Assembly: GCA_026686845.1 (NCBI GenBank)
Contig: JAIVEN010000004.1
Coordinates: 23,158,827-23,222,826 of the forward strand
Direction: 5' to 3'
Source: Adenanthera pavonina
Taxonomy: Eukaryota > Streptophyta > Magnoliopsida > Fabales > Fabaceae
Length of the DNA stretch: 64,000 nt
Shown here: positions 33,914-46,263 of the stretch, piece after piece
How the letters are laid out: every line of letters starts with the position of its first letter
Numbering within the stretch: the stretch's first letter is position 1
Program-made: the position numbers and the translations under genes
Notes under the pieces: model-generated
The model's database searches: none
What the model saw: only the letters and a program-made list of their open reading frames with translations
What the model was told of the DNA's origin: nothing

Positions 33914-34850
33914 ATGGCAAGGGTTAAAAATCCCAATGTTGGTGGAGAGAAGTCTAGACCAAAAAAAGCTTTCAAGTCACAATATGCCTCTAAGAAAGGT
34001 GAAACAAAGAATAAAAAAGGCAAATCCAGCAAGGGAACACCTTCCAAAAAGTAGAAAATAACTCCTAAGGCTAATTCAAAGAAACTTGTCCCTGTTGTTG
34101 TTGCCTCTACCTTATCCAACACTGAGTCTAATGAACTCCAATTAACCACTGAGCCTCTGTGTAGCACTACCCATATCCTAGAGGAGCACACCATAAGTTT
34201 GTTAGTAAGAAGGTAATCAATCTTATTATACCAACTTGGAAGATTTTCTGATTTCTAACAATTTTGATGCTGGGTTATGGTTAGTGAGATATAAAAATCT
34301 ATTGAAAATTAAAGAAAGATATGATGATGAAGTAATCAAACAAGGTATTCTGCTCTATCATACAATAGTAGAAAGAGAAAATGGTAGGTTAACCTTAGGT
34401 CTAGAACTCTGTGGCTCTCTGATAAGACAATCAATGAAATCTTAGAAATCCCTGGACAAGATGGCCTCAAGATTGATATCACCCCCATAAGATACATGGA
34501 TTAGGATGAAAAAGCAGATGATGAAGATGGTCCATTCTTGAACAATAAGGAGAGTATAGTCCTAAACACCTTATTTAGAAGGAGAGAGAATAGGCCTTCA
34601 CTGAGACTGATAAAGCCTTATGATTTGAGTGTTCAAGCTAGGATCTTGCACTATATTGTGTCAAGCATCTTCTTTAACAAAAGGGGAAGCTTCAACTTGA
34701 TCATAAGGGCTAAAGCATATGTGATGACTGCTCTAATGTGTGGAAAGCTGATAAATCTGGGTTATGTCATCTTCTAGCATATGCTCAAGACAAGGGATTA
34801 AAGGAAGGATTCTACCTTGCCCTATGCCTCCATGACCCAAATTCAAAAGT
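33914..34850 (+). pseudogene. Sirevirus copy 2 post-pol (env-like) ORF, degenerate and truncated
   Basis: ATG 33914 opens 46 codons of very basic sequence (MARVKNPNVGGEKSRPKK, then KKGETKNKKGKSSKG). After a stop at 34052 the next block, 34236-34445, has LISNNFDAGLWLVRYKNLL. The most conserved block is 34538-34777 with VQARILHYIVSSIFFNKRGS, matching copy 1 at 23084. The copy stops near 34850, where an inverted copy of the same region begins, so the C-terminal part, polypurine tract and 3' LTR are absent. Function unknown; see copy 1 for the positional argument. Confidence 0.72.
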
Positions 34851-37800
34851 TTTCCTGATATCAAGGTAGTCATCACTTGAGCCTCAACCTTATTGATCAA
34901 GTTGAAACTTCATTCTTTATTGAAGATGATCCTTGACACTTAGTAGTGTAGGACCCTGGCTTGTACACTTAGCTTAGAGGGCTTTATGAGTTTGAGAGGA
35001 AGCCAATTCTCACGCCTTCTTAAGAGGGTGTTCAAAATTGTGCTCTCATTGTAGTTCAGGAACTCTCCACCTTCCTCGTCTATATTTTCATCCTCATCCA
35101 TGTATCTGGAAGTGGTGATGTTATTCTTGAATCCCTCTTGTCCATGGTTCTCCATAACTTCATTAATGGTTTCATCAGATAACCATAGTATCATGAATCT
35201 AAGTGTCACTTGGTGCTTCCTGTAACAACCCTCATTGCATTATCTTAGATTTAGTCTTTGGCTAAGCAAGTGTAATTGACATTGTATGTAGCGTTAGCGA
35301 AAATAGGATGGAGGAAAGCTCATTTTGGGGACAAAAGAGCTCCTCACCGTGGAAGGGTTACTAGTGCCACAGCGAGCAAGCGAAATTTTGCTGAAATCAG
35401 AAATAGTCCAGTTAGTTGAACGCGAGAGAGAGAAGGAAAATGGAGGGAGCAACGAAGAACCTTTGTTGGGGCTTTGGATTTTCAGCCTTAGGAGGTAATT
35501 TCTGGCCTCTTGGAGTTTGCTAAATCGTTAATAAGTGATCCCTACTTCTCACTCTCCATTTTCTTCAGTTTTGAGTTGGGATTTCTCAAGTATATGTTGG
35601 GATTTTCAGTATTGGATGAATTCCACAGATTAAAATGGATGGAATGAGATTAATGGAGTATGATTTGGTGTTTATGATGCTTGGGTATGAGTTTTACAAA
35701 GAGTATGCATGATTTAAGCTTAACCCTAGGTTGAAATTGTTAGGGAGAGTATAGAATCGGAAATGTATGTGGTTGGTTAGAGCTTGAATGATTGTATGAA
35801 GTCTATTGAGGCATGTAAATGGTCTTGGAACCATGGGTTAGACTTAAAGGGTTGAATTGTGGAATTCAGATATTTCTATTATATGTTGATTAAGGAATTT
35901 ATGGCATAATAAAGGTTGTTTGGTTGACTGGAGAAGTCAAGTCATGAGATTGGTATTCAAGAAAGCTTGTGAAATTCATATTCACGTGGTATCGACAATT
36001 AAGGTAACTAGGTGTTTGTATTGTCTGTATGGTTTGTATTTTGTAGTGAGATATGATAGTATATATATTTATATATGCATGTTCCTTTTGATAGCACGAT
36101 ATTGGTTGTGTATGTGTATGGTTTTCTACATATCATGGTATGCACATGGCTAGTTGATATATGACGACTGTATATGTTGTGTATGTATGATGTGTAACAT
36201 CCCTATACCATTGCATGCTAACATGTCTATATGATGTTTGTGATGGTCATATATATATGTGTGTTTGAGGCATGTTGGCATGACATTAGCATCATCACCA
36301 TATGATTGCATAGTGAGAGATTGATGTTGAGGTGATGATGATGATATGATATGAGATGATGATATGATAAAGATCTCTGTCGCTAAATCCTCTCCTTGGG
36401 AGAGCCAGGCAGCTGAGGATAATATAACATGATGAAACATTTCTGTCACTAAATCCTCTCTTTAGGAGAACCAGGTGGCAGTGGATTTGGGGATGCACCT
36501 TCCTTAAATCACCACCAATTCGTGGTGGTCCAGGGGAAGGAGAGCCATGGTCTGAGCTTTAGTATAACCATTGGCCAGGTTGCATTATGGTAAGGTGAGC
36601 TTGATGATATCTCAGAATCAGTCTTCATTGACTGTTGGAAGGGAATGATCTATTGAAATATCTTGTGATAACGACAGCTCATGGTTTTAGTCGTGTATGA
36701 GGGAGAACATGCATACCATTCATTAGCATTTCATTGCACCATGTGCACGATTGTGTGGATCAATATATATATTATGCATGGTTGTTCCTGGTTATCAAGA
36801 CATTGTCTCACATCCCTTTCCCATGAACTAACATTTCAAGTGAAGGTTTTGGTACTAGTCTGAAGAAGACAAGGGAGTAGTGTACCAGATGTGGGAATAT
36901 CAAGTCTTGGTGGTGTATGTGTGTAATATCTATGTATTGTTGTGCCAAGTAGGATAGTGTTTGTATTTGTTAAGAGATTCTAAATGATGTTGTATGTATG
37001 TTTATATGGGGCGAATGAATGTAAAGATAGTGTTGGATGTGTTAAGTATGGTGTTTTGTGATGCTTGTATGGTTTAGGGTGTCAAGGAGTCCTTATTGTT
37101 ATCTTATGAGCCCAAAGGCAAAAATGGGCCTAGTTTGTGAGTTACAGGGCAAATTTCCCATTATACCAATTTGGGGTTCAAGGGGGTCAAATTTTGGAGG
37201 AGTGGTTCCTTTAAGGTAAAACCTCTTTGGATAAGTTGGTTTAATCAAATGAGACTTGTGTGGATGGTCCTAAATCATCAAATTGCCTTTGGTTGCAAAT
37301 AGGAGTTGTAAGTGGTGAGTTTTGGTAAAAAAGTGGCCAAAATGGTGTCGGGTGTCCAAAATCTTCATATAGAGACGGATTGAGATGAATTGGTGTCTAT
37401 AATTAGATTAGGACTAGATTGACTTATAGGAGTTGGAATCAGATCAATCGAAGGTCTGAGCATACAGTTTTGCATGTCGGAAGTTTGCCCCAGAAGTTGA
37501 ACTTTACTGATATGGCATCAACAAGGAGGCACCCTAGCGTCAGAAAGCCAAGCCGTGATGCTAGTAAATCCATGAGCAGAGCCATGGCTATACTGTAGCG
37601 GCTATGGCCTTACACTTTATTTTGGCTGTTCTAGTGTTCTTGAGGTATTTCATGGTGTTTTTCGATGTCCAAATGTTTTGAGATGGTTCATGTGAGGTGT
37701 TGGGTTGTGTTAGTTTGGTTTTTGGACTTTTTGGTGAAGGTAAGAAGTGTATTGGAATAAGGTGTTACACTTTCTCTTTTTGTTGTTGTATGTTAAAGCA

Positions 37801-38231
37801 GCATACCAAGTCGTAATCACCTATTCATCATATTTTTCTTTAATTTCCAACAAGTTCCTATACTTGCTCATCCAAAACCCAGCATCAAAATTATTGGAAA
37901 ATAAGAATTTTTCCAAGTTGGTGCAATAAGGAGTTATTACCTTTTTGCTCACAAACTTTGTGATGTATTATTCCAAGATTTGGTCAAAACTACAAAGAGG
38001 CTCTGTTGTTAGTCATTGTTCCTCTGACTCAGTACTGGAAGTAGGGACAACAGGTGCTGGTTTCTTTAATTCAGCTTTTAGTATTGTTCTCTACTTCTTA
38101 GAAGGAGTTCCCTTGTTGGATTCGACCTTTTTTTTCTTGGATTCTTCTTCTTTGGAAGTGTACTGAGATTTGATCACTCATTTGGGTCTGGACTCTTCTT
38201 TTCTAACATTGAGATTCTAAACCCTTGCCAT
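34851..38231 (-). pseudogene. Sirevirus copy 3 post-pol (env-like) ORF, inverted, split by a solo LTR
   Basis: On the minus strand the ORF starts at 38231 with a basic N-terminus and reads to 37770 with stops; recognisable is the FSNNFDAGFWMSKYRNLL-like block. The LTR1 solo LTR at 35221-37769 then interrupts it, and the sequence resumes at 35220 with KHQVTLRFMILWLSDETINE. It continues through an acidic stretch (MDEDENIDEEGGEFLNY) and SVQARVLHY near 34945, and ends near 34851 against copy 2. Both halves join in order with copies 1 and 2, so the split is due only to the insertion. Its 5' spacer and RNase H lie at 38232-39895. Nothing suggests that it is expressed. Confidence 0.75.
35221..37769 (+). 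mobile_element. LTR1 copy e: complete solo LTR inside Sirevirus copy 3
   Basis: It starts TGTAACAACCCTCATTGC and ends AATAAGGTGTTACA. The flanking pentamers are CTTCC (35216-35220) and CTTTC (37770-37774), one mismatch. The two parts of the interrupted Sirevirus ORF continue directly across it. It contains ATATGATG-rich and TATATATA stretches near 36050-36360 and the ACCACCAATTCGTGGTGGT inverted repeat near 36510. Confidence 0.9.
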
Positions 38232-39169
38232 TTTTGTGATGGATTGGTGATAAGAGATGCTTCGAAGGGGTTTATAAGGTGTAGATAGAAGTTTAATCAG
38301 TGGGAAGAGAAGTTTAACTGAAGAAATTGATGAGAAATTAAGAGAGGATGTAAACAGCTTTGAGAGAGAGACGAATAAAGTTACGTCTATTTAGAGTGTG
38401 ACCCTTTGGTTTAGCTTATGTAATCATTTAACAGATGAAATTTGAGGGCCAACAATTGAATTTTGAGTGGTTATGTTGCTTACTCAACATAGAGAAGTTG
38501 TCTGTTAGATGAATTTTCATTCTTAAAGTTCATCTGTCAGAGGCTTTGCAATGACACATTCTTTAGCAGATGAACTTTAAGCCTTTAAAGTTTGAATTCG
38601 AGAATTTAACGTGAAGCACACAAGTAAAAGATGTTCAACAGACAAATTTTAAGGTTCAAAATTTAAATTTTGAAACTTTGTGAAGAAATTTTTTAAATGT
38701 GAATTTTGAGTTGTTACAATTCGTATGTTGAACACTTGGACATAGTTAACACTCATATTAACATTCAAAATTCAAATTTCCACCAAGAAACAGACAAATT
38801 TTGAAGGAACTAAATTTATTAGAATAACATGTGAGACACTGAAATACATATGTTAAGTTCTTAAGTTCAAATTTTAAGCATGCCAACTCATTTAAAAACA
38901 TAATGTAGCATGGAAATTCATCTAACAACATCCAAAATGCAAATTTTTTATAATTGAACTTATAGAAAAGAGCTGAAAATTTGAATTTCCATCTTCCTTT
39001 AGTAGATATTGATAGAGCAAGTCTGAGATACTCCATTATATTGATTTTTCTTTCATATAGGCTCATGAGGAGTACCTACAAAACACCTTAAACATACTAC
39101 GATAATTAAATTTGTATAAATTTTTATAACATAACTTCAGAAGGTAAATAGATTTAGTTAGAAGCTTGC
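38232..39169 (-). repeat. Sirevirus copy 3, spacer between pol and the post-pol ORF
   Basis: Inverted counterpart of 32923-33913, with CTCATGAGGAGTACCTACAA at about 39061. It is rich in AAATTCAAATTT and ATCTGTTAGATGAA-like motifs. No gene is visible. Confidence 0.72.
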
Positions 39170-39895
39170 TTATAGTTCATTGGGATTTACCATTCCCAAT
39201 GCTCTTTTGATCTTACAGTATCTGTCTTCCGGAAGTGGCTTGGTTAGAATGTCTGCAAACTGATCTTCAGTTAGATTAAACTCTAACATGAGATCTCTCT
39301 TCAAGACATGGTCCTTATGAAGTGATGTCTATCTTTAATTTGTTTTGTCCTTGAATGCATGACTGGATTCTTTGTAATGTTGATGACATTTTAATTATCA
39401 CATCTTCTTGGTATTTCCTTAATGTCAATTTCAAGATCTTCAAATTGCTGCTTCATCCAAAAAACTTGTGCATTGTAGCTTCTAACTGCTATATATTCAG
39501 CTTCTGCTACAGAGAGACCTACACTATTCTATTTCTTGCTGAACCATGAAACTAGAGATCCTCCTAGAAATTGGCACATCCTACTTGTGCTTTTTCTGTC
39601 AGTTTTGTATCCAGCAAAGTTAGCATTAGTATATCCTAAGAGCTCTTCTCCATTGCCCTTTGGATACCAGAGTTTCATCTATATTGTACCAATTAGATAT
39701 CTGAATATTCTTTTAACAGATGTTGTATGGGGCTCTTTGGAACATGATTGGAACCTAGCACACATGCAAACATTAAACATAATGTCAAGTTTACTAGCTA
39801 TTATATATAGCAAGGAACCAATCACTTTCCTATATTGTGTTATATCGAAAGGTTTTCCTCCTTTATTCATATCAAGTTTAAAGTATATTTGTTGA
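39170..39895 (-). pseudogene. Sirevirus copy 3 RNase H remnant, inverted
   Basis: Read on the minus strand from 39890: GGKPFDITQYRKVIGSLLY, then FRYLIGTI and a stop near 39680, LGYTNANFAGYKTDRKSTS, QFLGGSLVSW, AEAEYIAVRS and the terminal MVNPNEL-type end with the stop at 39170. The first catalytic position is Asn in TNANF instead of Asp, so the enzyme would be inactive even without the several stops. It begins at virtually the same codon as the plus-strand copy 2 and is fused on its 5' side to a broken LTR4. Confidence 0.85.
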
Positions 39896-40577
39896 GTGTG
39901 AATAGTGGTCTCATATTGCTACAATACACTCAAAATTCAAATTTTGGGGATCAAACATTCGTCTGTTAGTGAGTAACTCAATATGGTACAAGAGTTCTTC
40001 TTCTAGAAATTCAAATTTTGAAATTTTAAAATTTCTTCTGATAGAGAGACCTCTAATCAGACTTATACATTTTCATTCCAAAGTTAAAATTTTGAAATCC
40101 AAAGTTCATCTGTTAGAGGGATTGACTTTGAACTCCTTTTGTACTTAAATATTAGACGCACTTAGACATAACTTCAGACGAATTTTCTATTTTTCACAAA
40201 TTATGCTTGACTTGAAATTCAAATCTTAATTAGTTGTAATTCATCTGATAGACGTAACATCTCTGTAACTTCAAATTTCAGTTACCAAAGTTCGAATTTT
40301 CAACTATATATATGAAGTTTAACAACTCGAAATTGTTTTGATAGCCAGTGTGTTTCAAATTTAGAATAAGTTAACATAGGATAATTGAAAAACACATATT
40401 TAAAATCAGTGGGCGTGAAATCAAAGTCTTTTACTCTGTGTACACTGTGAGAAATCCTACAAACTAACTCTTTGCTCATTTCTTCATAGATTTCTTCACT
40501 TGAATGCTATGTTTTTCCTTTGATATCTTCCTTCCAAGCTCTAGTTGTTTAGAATTATCAAAACACTTGATTCAACA
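39896..40577 (-). repeat. LTR4 copy c: 5' part of the Sirevirus 5' LTR, inverted
   Basis: The reverse complement starts TGTTGAATCAAGTGTTTTGA at 40577 and follows LTR4 copy a for about 680 bp, to the block TAACAATATGG (5085-5095 there). It then passes straight into RNase H sequence at about 39895, so the LTR 3' part, gag, integrase and most of RT have been deleted. Confidence 0.8.
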
Positions 40578-40786
40578 ATATTGGCTTGAATGATTATACA
40601 ATGATAAATGTTTGCCATGTGTTTGTCTTGATGTTTCTTGACTCATTTCGGTTGATTTTTTAAGGAAAAAATCTACCAAAATTTCTATTGACAATATGGT
40701 ATATTATGTGATTAAATGTATGAAAATGTTTTGAATGATAATTTTAAGCATATATGATAATATAATTGCATGAATGTAACTGCTAT

Positions 40787-40805
40787 TGAGATTTCTATAA
40801 TCTCA
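40787..40805. other. Conserved 19-nt hairpin in LTR2 copy c
   Basis: TGAGATTTCTATAATCTCA: 7-bp stem, loop TCTAT. Counterpart of the hairpins in the other LTR2 copies. Confidence 0.6.
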
Positions 40806-40838
40806 TAATCCCAAACACTAACATGATAGGGTCAACCT

Positions 40839-40934
40839 ATGGCAAGAATTCAAGGAAGGCAAAGGACAAGGAGGAGGATTATGATTATTAGAGTGTCGTT
40901 TGCCATTATGCTATGTTTCTTTATCATGTTATGA
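40839..40934 (+). CDS. Small ORF in LTR2 copy c (31 aa)
   Basis: The ATG lies 33 nt behind the hairpin. The peptide MARIQGRQRTRRRIM.. is basic at the start, then hydrophobic (FAIMLCFFIML). It corresponds to the ORFs at 20916 and 52676 but is shorter and diverged. Whether it is translated is unknown. Confidence 0.3.
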   Translation: MARIQGRQRTRRRIMIIRVSFAIMLCFFIML

Positions 40935-41340
40935 AAAATTATGTATGAATTTTTGAAGCTATACATCTATGTGGTTCTATTTCTTTAAGCTTTCCATGAT
41001 GTTAGATATAAGTTCTGGACATAATATATGAATGCAAGTATGTTATAAAAATTAGCTTTTCTAAGAGATGTTCAAAACTATAAATTTTGACAAGCTAAGA
41101 TTACAACAAGGGAACTCTGTGTAAAACAGAGCATAACATATGAGTGCTTATATGCCTTAAAATTAGAGAGAATGAGCTTTCAAGGAAGCTAAAGAATACT
41201 TAATTTAGTTAAGTGTAGCAAGAGCTATGAATTTTCAAAATTAAGGCAAAAAACCTTGAAAGTTGAAAACTTACCAAATGAATATGATTTGCTTGGAGAG
41301 CAAGTAGCACATCCTTATAAAATAGGGGACAATCTAGAAT

Positions 41341-44300
41341 AACTTATTCAAAAAAGGAAAGTTTTAAATAATGGGCTCTATGCCCCAAAACATAGAACTT
41401 AGGCCCAAAATACTCTTGGTCTCACACATATAGCCATTATAGCTCATAGACACATACTTCAACTATACATGGCTAATATCATCCTTATCATCATTATATA
41501 ACTGTCACATATGCTTTAACCACAAACTTGGCATATAACCATAACTATACCATTCATCATCATTCAACATCATCTTTCATAACATCATTATATTATATAT
41601 CAACAATACTCCCCAGGAATACTCGAAATAGGTGATAGACACAACAATAACCTCCTTGGCACAATATTACATAAACTAAATAACCATTACAAATTACACT
41701 TTAAATTTCCACAGACGGAGAGGTCTATAACTCCTCGATCTCCTCTGGACTAGTACGAAAGTCTTCACCTAAAATATTAGTCATGGGAGGGGGTGTGAGA
41801 CAATGTCTCAATAACCAAGACAAACACACACATATATAATATCGTTAATATCACACACACATGCAATGATGTAGTGAAATGCCAAATGTCATGAAATGCA
41901 TGTCTCCCTCCACATGGCTAGAACCATGAGCTGGCGCCACCACAGGACATTTCAAATAGGTGATTCCCTTCCAACAGCTGGTGAAGACTAATTCTGGGAC
42001 ATCATCAAGCTCACCTCATACTAGTGCACCAAGCCAAAGGTCATACTTATACTTGGATCATGGCTCTCCTTCCCCTGAACCACCACAAATTGGTGGTGAT
42101 TTAAAGAAGGTACAGTCCATTCCTATGTAGCTCTTCGAGCCATGAGAGAGGATTTAGCTGTAGAGACCCCTTTCTTATTTTGCCATATCATATATCATCA
42201 TATCATATCTTATGATCACCACCCAATCTGCTATTTCTCACAATGCTCATGTGGTGATGCACATGCATATCATCATGTAAATATCACTATGAAATCATCA
42301 TCGTATCTATCAATGTCATGCTAGCATGCTATGAAATCACATAATGTTACATCAACATATGTATATCATCATCATGTTCATCATCATCATATATTATCTT
42401 GTCTAGTCATGTACATACCACGATATGTAGAAAAATCATGCACATACACATAATGTTATCGTGGTTTGAACGGAGACATGCATATATATATATATCAACA
42501 TATAACACATATCACAAATACCAGTTACCTCAACATATAACATACATGGCTCTCACAATAATGTTGAGAATTTTGGTACATGTGCAATGGAAAAACATCA
42601 CCAAAATCCTTCCCATGGATCCATTAATGTTGTTTGAATTGAGATGTAAAAAAGAATATTACCTTCGATGCGTGTCGTTTTGGTTCTTTTCAATTTTGGA
42701 TCCTAGGAACTGAAACATCTTATCAGCTCCCTCTATTGGTATCCATATGAATGATGAGTCCAACTCGAACAGTGTGTTAGCACCTTTGTTTGCGAACGCC
42801 CATACGTACTCTCTCACTACGTCCATACACCTTTTCTCTCTAAGTGTGCGGCCGCTTCCTCTTTAAGGTGGGAGGAGATTTTCTTTTTAATTCTGTATAT
42901 ATTAACCCTAGTAAATATCATCATATAGATAAGGATTATTATTTGATTAATTTAAATCAATTATTTAGATTAAATCAAATCTTAATTAAATAGATTAGTT
43001 TAAATTTAAATCTATCTAATAGGTTAAATCTAAACCAACTATTTAATCTAAATCCATAATGAAATCTAAATCCAATTCAAATTATTAGTTTAAATTTAAA
43101 TATATCATATAGAATCAAATTTAAAACTAATTCATTTAGATTGATTAAATAATAATATATGTATATAGATTTCGAAATATATATCTAATATATCAAATAT
43201 ATTAAACATATATATATTTCAAATTTTTATAAAATATATATTTATAAAATCCCTCCACCCTAAATTAAACGTTAAATTCATCGAATCGAGACATATTTTA
43301 AGTTTAATGAATCTGGACATTCTAGCTCAAGTTAGTCCATTCTTGTATGTAACCCTGCATGCCTATATGATATTGACAGTGGGCCAATGACACTATTATA
43401 CCCACAAGTTACAAGTGGCCTCTAGCAAGATATTATGACTACCTAAATCATATGAGATTGGTGATCGGATACAACCTATCATATAACTCTATCACATCCC
43501 TTTTGTCTCATGATATATAAATCAAGTATGAGGCATGTAAATGTCATCATCATCTTACTTGACCATCACTTTCTTGATCTCCTAGCAAACTGACAAAACA
43601 AATGGAAACCCTTCCATTTGAGCACAGCCATGCATTTCTCAGTCTCACTCATCAAGGGGCCCAGATATATCTCTCCATTAATTAGAGGGATAAATTTCAT
43701 CTTAACCATTCATCTTCTTCTACATGAATTCCACTATGCCTGATCATAGCCTTTATGATCTCCTAATTAAAACTGACTTTTGACTATGCCAAAGTATATT
43801 GTTCCCCATGTAGGAAGCTATAGTGATCTTAGGTTTTGAGGGCTCCGTTACACGGTCATATATATGAGATATGCTTATGACTTGATTCATACAGCTATCT
43901 CATGAAGAGTTGATCCAGCACCTGTTTCCTAACAGGTGCTTATGATTTTGATTTGCATCTTCATATATAATTATCACATAATTATCAATCAAAATCATAC
44001 TAGTCTTAACTCATCATTATTCCTACAAATATGAATGACTAGGGGCACTTAGAATAAAATGATTTATCCAAGGATATTATCATTAAAAAAAACATGCAAA
44101 CAACATAATAGTGTAAGAAAAACACCTTTTTCATAATGAATTACAATGTTCATATTACAATGATTGGCCTAGGGCACAATCTCCAACAAATAACACATAT
44201 CACAAATACCTGATTACCTCATATTGCTAACACCACACACACAGCTCTCACAAGCTTTTGAATTGTCAACCACGACTTGATCTCCTTTGATGAACCAAAT

Positions 44301-44890
44301 CACGAGCCACACACTTCAAATCAACCAATTACATGTTACAATATCACAATATTCTTAATTAACATAGCATAATATCAATTCATAACTCATAACTCAACTG
44401 TCCAAACTTGATCCAATGTTCTTGTGGCACAAACACATACTAATAAACTCTAAGCAACCATCCACATCATAATCCTCTTCATACATCTCAGATTTCATAC
44501 TCCCTTTACAATTTTTAACCCAGGGTTCAACTCAAACTCATCACAATCCTATCAAAACTCATATCGAAAGCTTCCTAATACTACATAACACTTCTACAAG
44601 CCTAAACCAAGCATTTTAATTGGCATGTTCATCCTCAACTCAAAAACCTAACCTACTCCCATCGATTTCCAAACCAAAAATGGAAGAAAAGGGGAGGAGA
44701 GAAAGCATGATTCACTTATCAATTGAGAATCAAGCCTCTAGGGTCAAAAAATTATCTCTTAAGGTTGAAAATTCATTGCCCTTACAGAGCTCCCTTCATT
44801 CTCCTTCAATCTTTTCTTCTTTGTCTGTCTAAAACCCTTGCGATGCAAAGAAATTTCACGACTCACACTGGGATGGCCCTATACCTCACA
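41341..44890 (-). repeat. LTR1 copy f: truncated LTR on the minus strand, split by an LTR3 solo LTR
   Basis: It shows LTR1 blocks in minus-strand order: GGGCTCTATGCCCC (41380), the palindrome TGAGACAATGTCTCA at 41796-41810, CCACCACAAATTGGTGGTGA (42080), CATCATATC-rich sequence (42190) and CGATATGTAG (42421). It resumes after the LTR3 insertion with GATTACCTCATATTGC (44210), continues to CTTACAGAGCTCCCTTC (44783) and fades near 44890. Both LTR1 termini are missing. Confidence 0.75.
42562..44188 (+). mobile_element. LTR3 copy a: complete solo LTR, copia type, with TSD
   Basis: It begins TGTTGAGAATTTTGGTAC and ends GCACAATCTCCAACA (TGTTG...CAACA). The pentamer AATAA flanks it on both sides (42557-42561 and 44189-44193). 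No internal domain. The middle (42890-43260) is extremely AT-rich, with repeated AAATCTAAAT/ATTTAAATT runs. The ending is of the type common in Ty1-copia LTRs. Confidence 0.9.
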
Positions 44891-44904
44891 CATATCAACG
44901 GGTT

Positions 44905-46100
44905 TACTTCTTGTTAGCTCAGGACAAAATTTGTCGTATAATGAGAGTTGTTATTTTAATTGCGTGATAAACTATTTTTTGTCTCAATGTTACTCTACAT
45001 CTTTCAAATTTGTAGCAATTTAACCCAACCCTAACAGAAGCCCAAATGCTAGTTAAACCTATTAGAGTAGGGAATGTAATTTTATCTATTTCCATTCGAT
45101 TCATTGAATTCTTCCATCAACACATCATACATAACTTCCGTCTTATATTCACATCATGCATTCTGTGTATAGATTATCAAATCTCATATGTTTCAAAAAT
45201 CAAAGTACTAAAACACAAAAATTTCTCCAAAACGTGATTATAAATTAAACTTATAAGTAATTGTAAAATGTATATCACAATCTGCAACAAAAGATGCAAA
45301 ATAGTAATCATAATAATTTCAATAACCTTTCATAGCTAAATACTAAAAACTCAGAATTGACCTCAGAATTCAATCCAATTTGTTGGCCTTAGGTCTCCTC
45401 ACATTTTTGTGCAAAGCTTTTCTTAGTGAACCCTAGTTAGCCTTTACCATCACTTTTCTCACAATATTTCAGATCTTTGTTCCAATAGAAGATTGATGAT
45501 ATAATGTTGGTGGAAGATAGTAAGGTGTTATTGGATTAAAGTGGTCCCCTTTAGGAAAGATAACAGCTTGGGCCAAACAATAGCAACACCGTAGTGAGCA
45601 TCAGCAACATAGCAATCACCAAAACCCTATGTTCCTAAACTTATACTAGAATAACTTCAATTGAATCACCAAAACCCCATCTTGTCTTTTTGAGTTTCTT
45701 TGTACCCAAAACCCCAAACTTGTTTTTCAATCATAATCAATGCATCGTAGATCAAATCTTAGTGTAAAGCTCCTCAAGGCTCAAATTATAAAAGCATTGA
45801 GACTAGTGGAGACAATACCACAATAACGATGACAAGGCTAGAGGAAGACAACAAAGGAAGAAGATTGATGAAGTTTAGAGAAAAGATAAAGTAAGTCCTC
45901 TACTACTATCAAATGTTGCAAAAATGTAGGCCCAACTCTAACGGGTTTAACCAATATCTATGGCTTCTTTTAGGGTTGAGTTAAATTGCTATTATTTTTA
46001 AAGATAGGGGCAATGTTGAACCAAAAAATAGTTTAGGGAGTAAGTAGCAACTTTGAGAATATTTCAGGGGTAGATCTACACTTTAGATTGCCATGTAGAA
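44905..46100. mobile_element. Long-TIR DNA transposon, Mutator-like (non-autonomous)
   Basis: About 160 bp at 44905-45070 recur inverted at 45931-46100. Diagnostic pairs are TAGCAATTTAACCCAACCCT (45015) against its inverted counterpart ending near 45985, and AAACTATTTTTTG (44969) against CAAAAAATAGTTT (46023). Long inverted repeats without a recognisable transposase fit a non-autonomous Mutator-like element. Outer ends and target duplication could not be fixed. The 860-bp interior has no ORF of note. Confidence 0.55.
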
Positions 46101-46263
46101 TTTTTTTCAACTAGGATGCCACACAGACTGCCAGCTGAGATGAGAGAAAGGACATGTGGCATACTAATGGTCAAAGATAACGGATCTCTAATGATAAGGG
46201 TGACATTACTATGATTTTTGAAAAATGGAGGCTAACATTATGCTAAAAAATAGTTGAAGGTGC
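46101..46263. repeat. Third copy of the long-TIR arm, left half
   Basis: About 46185-46263 plus 46717-46790 repeat the right arm of the preceding element (ATGCTAAAAAATAGTTGAAG, then GATTTTGAGAATACTTCATA). The copy is interrupted by a small LTR. It points to a nested or partially duplicated element. Confidence 0.55.

Larger units (their letters stand above)
40578..41340 (+). repeat. LTR2 copy c: internal fragment
   Basis: It follows 20640-21400 and 52370-53100 in block order, including the hairpin, the small ORF and the CTTTAAGC/TTATGTTCC-type block. Both ends are broken: the left by LTR4, the right by LTR1 sequence. The right boundary is uncertain. Confidence 0.7.

Noticed and set aside
33895..34194. 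Minus-strand frame of 99 codons with hydrophobic stretches
   Set aside because: It is antisense to the basic N-terminus of the Sirevirus post-pol ORF.
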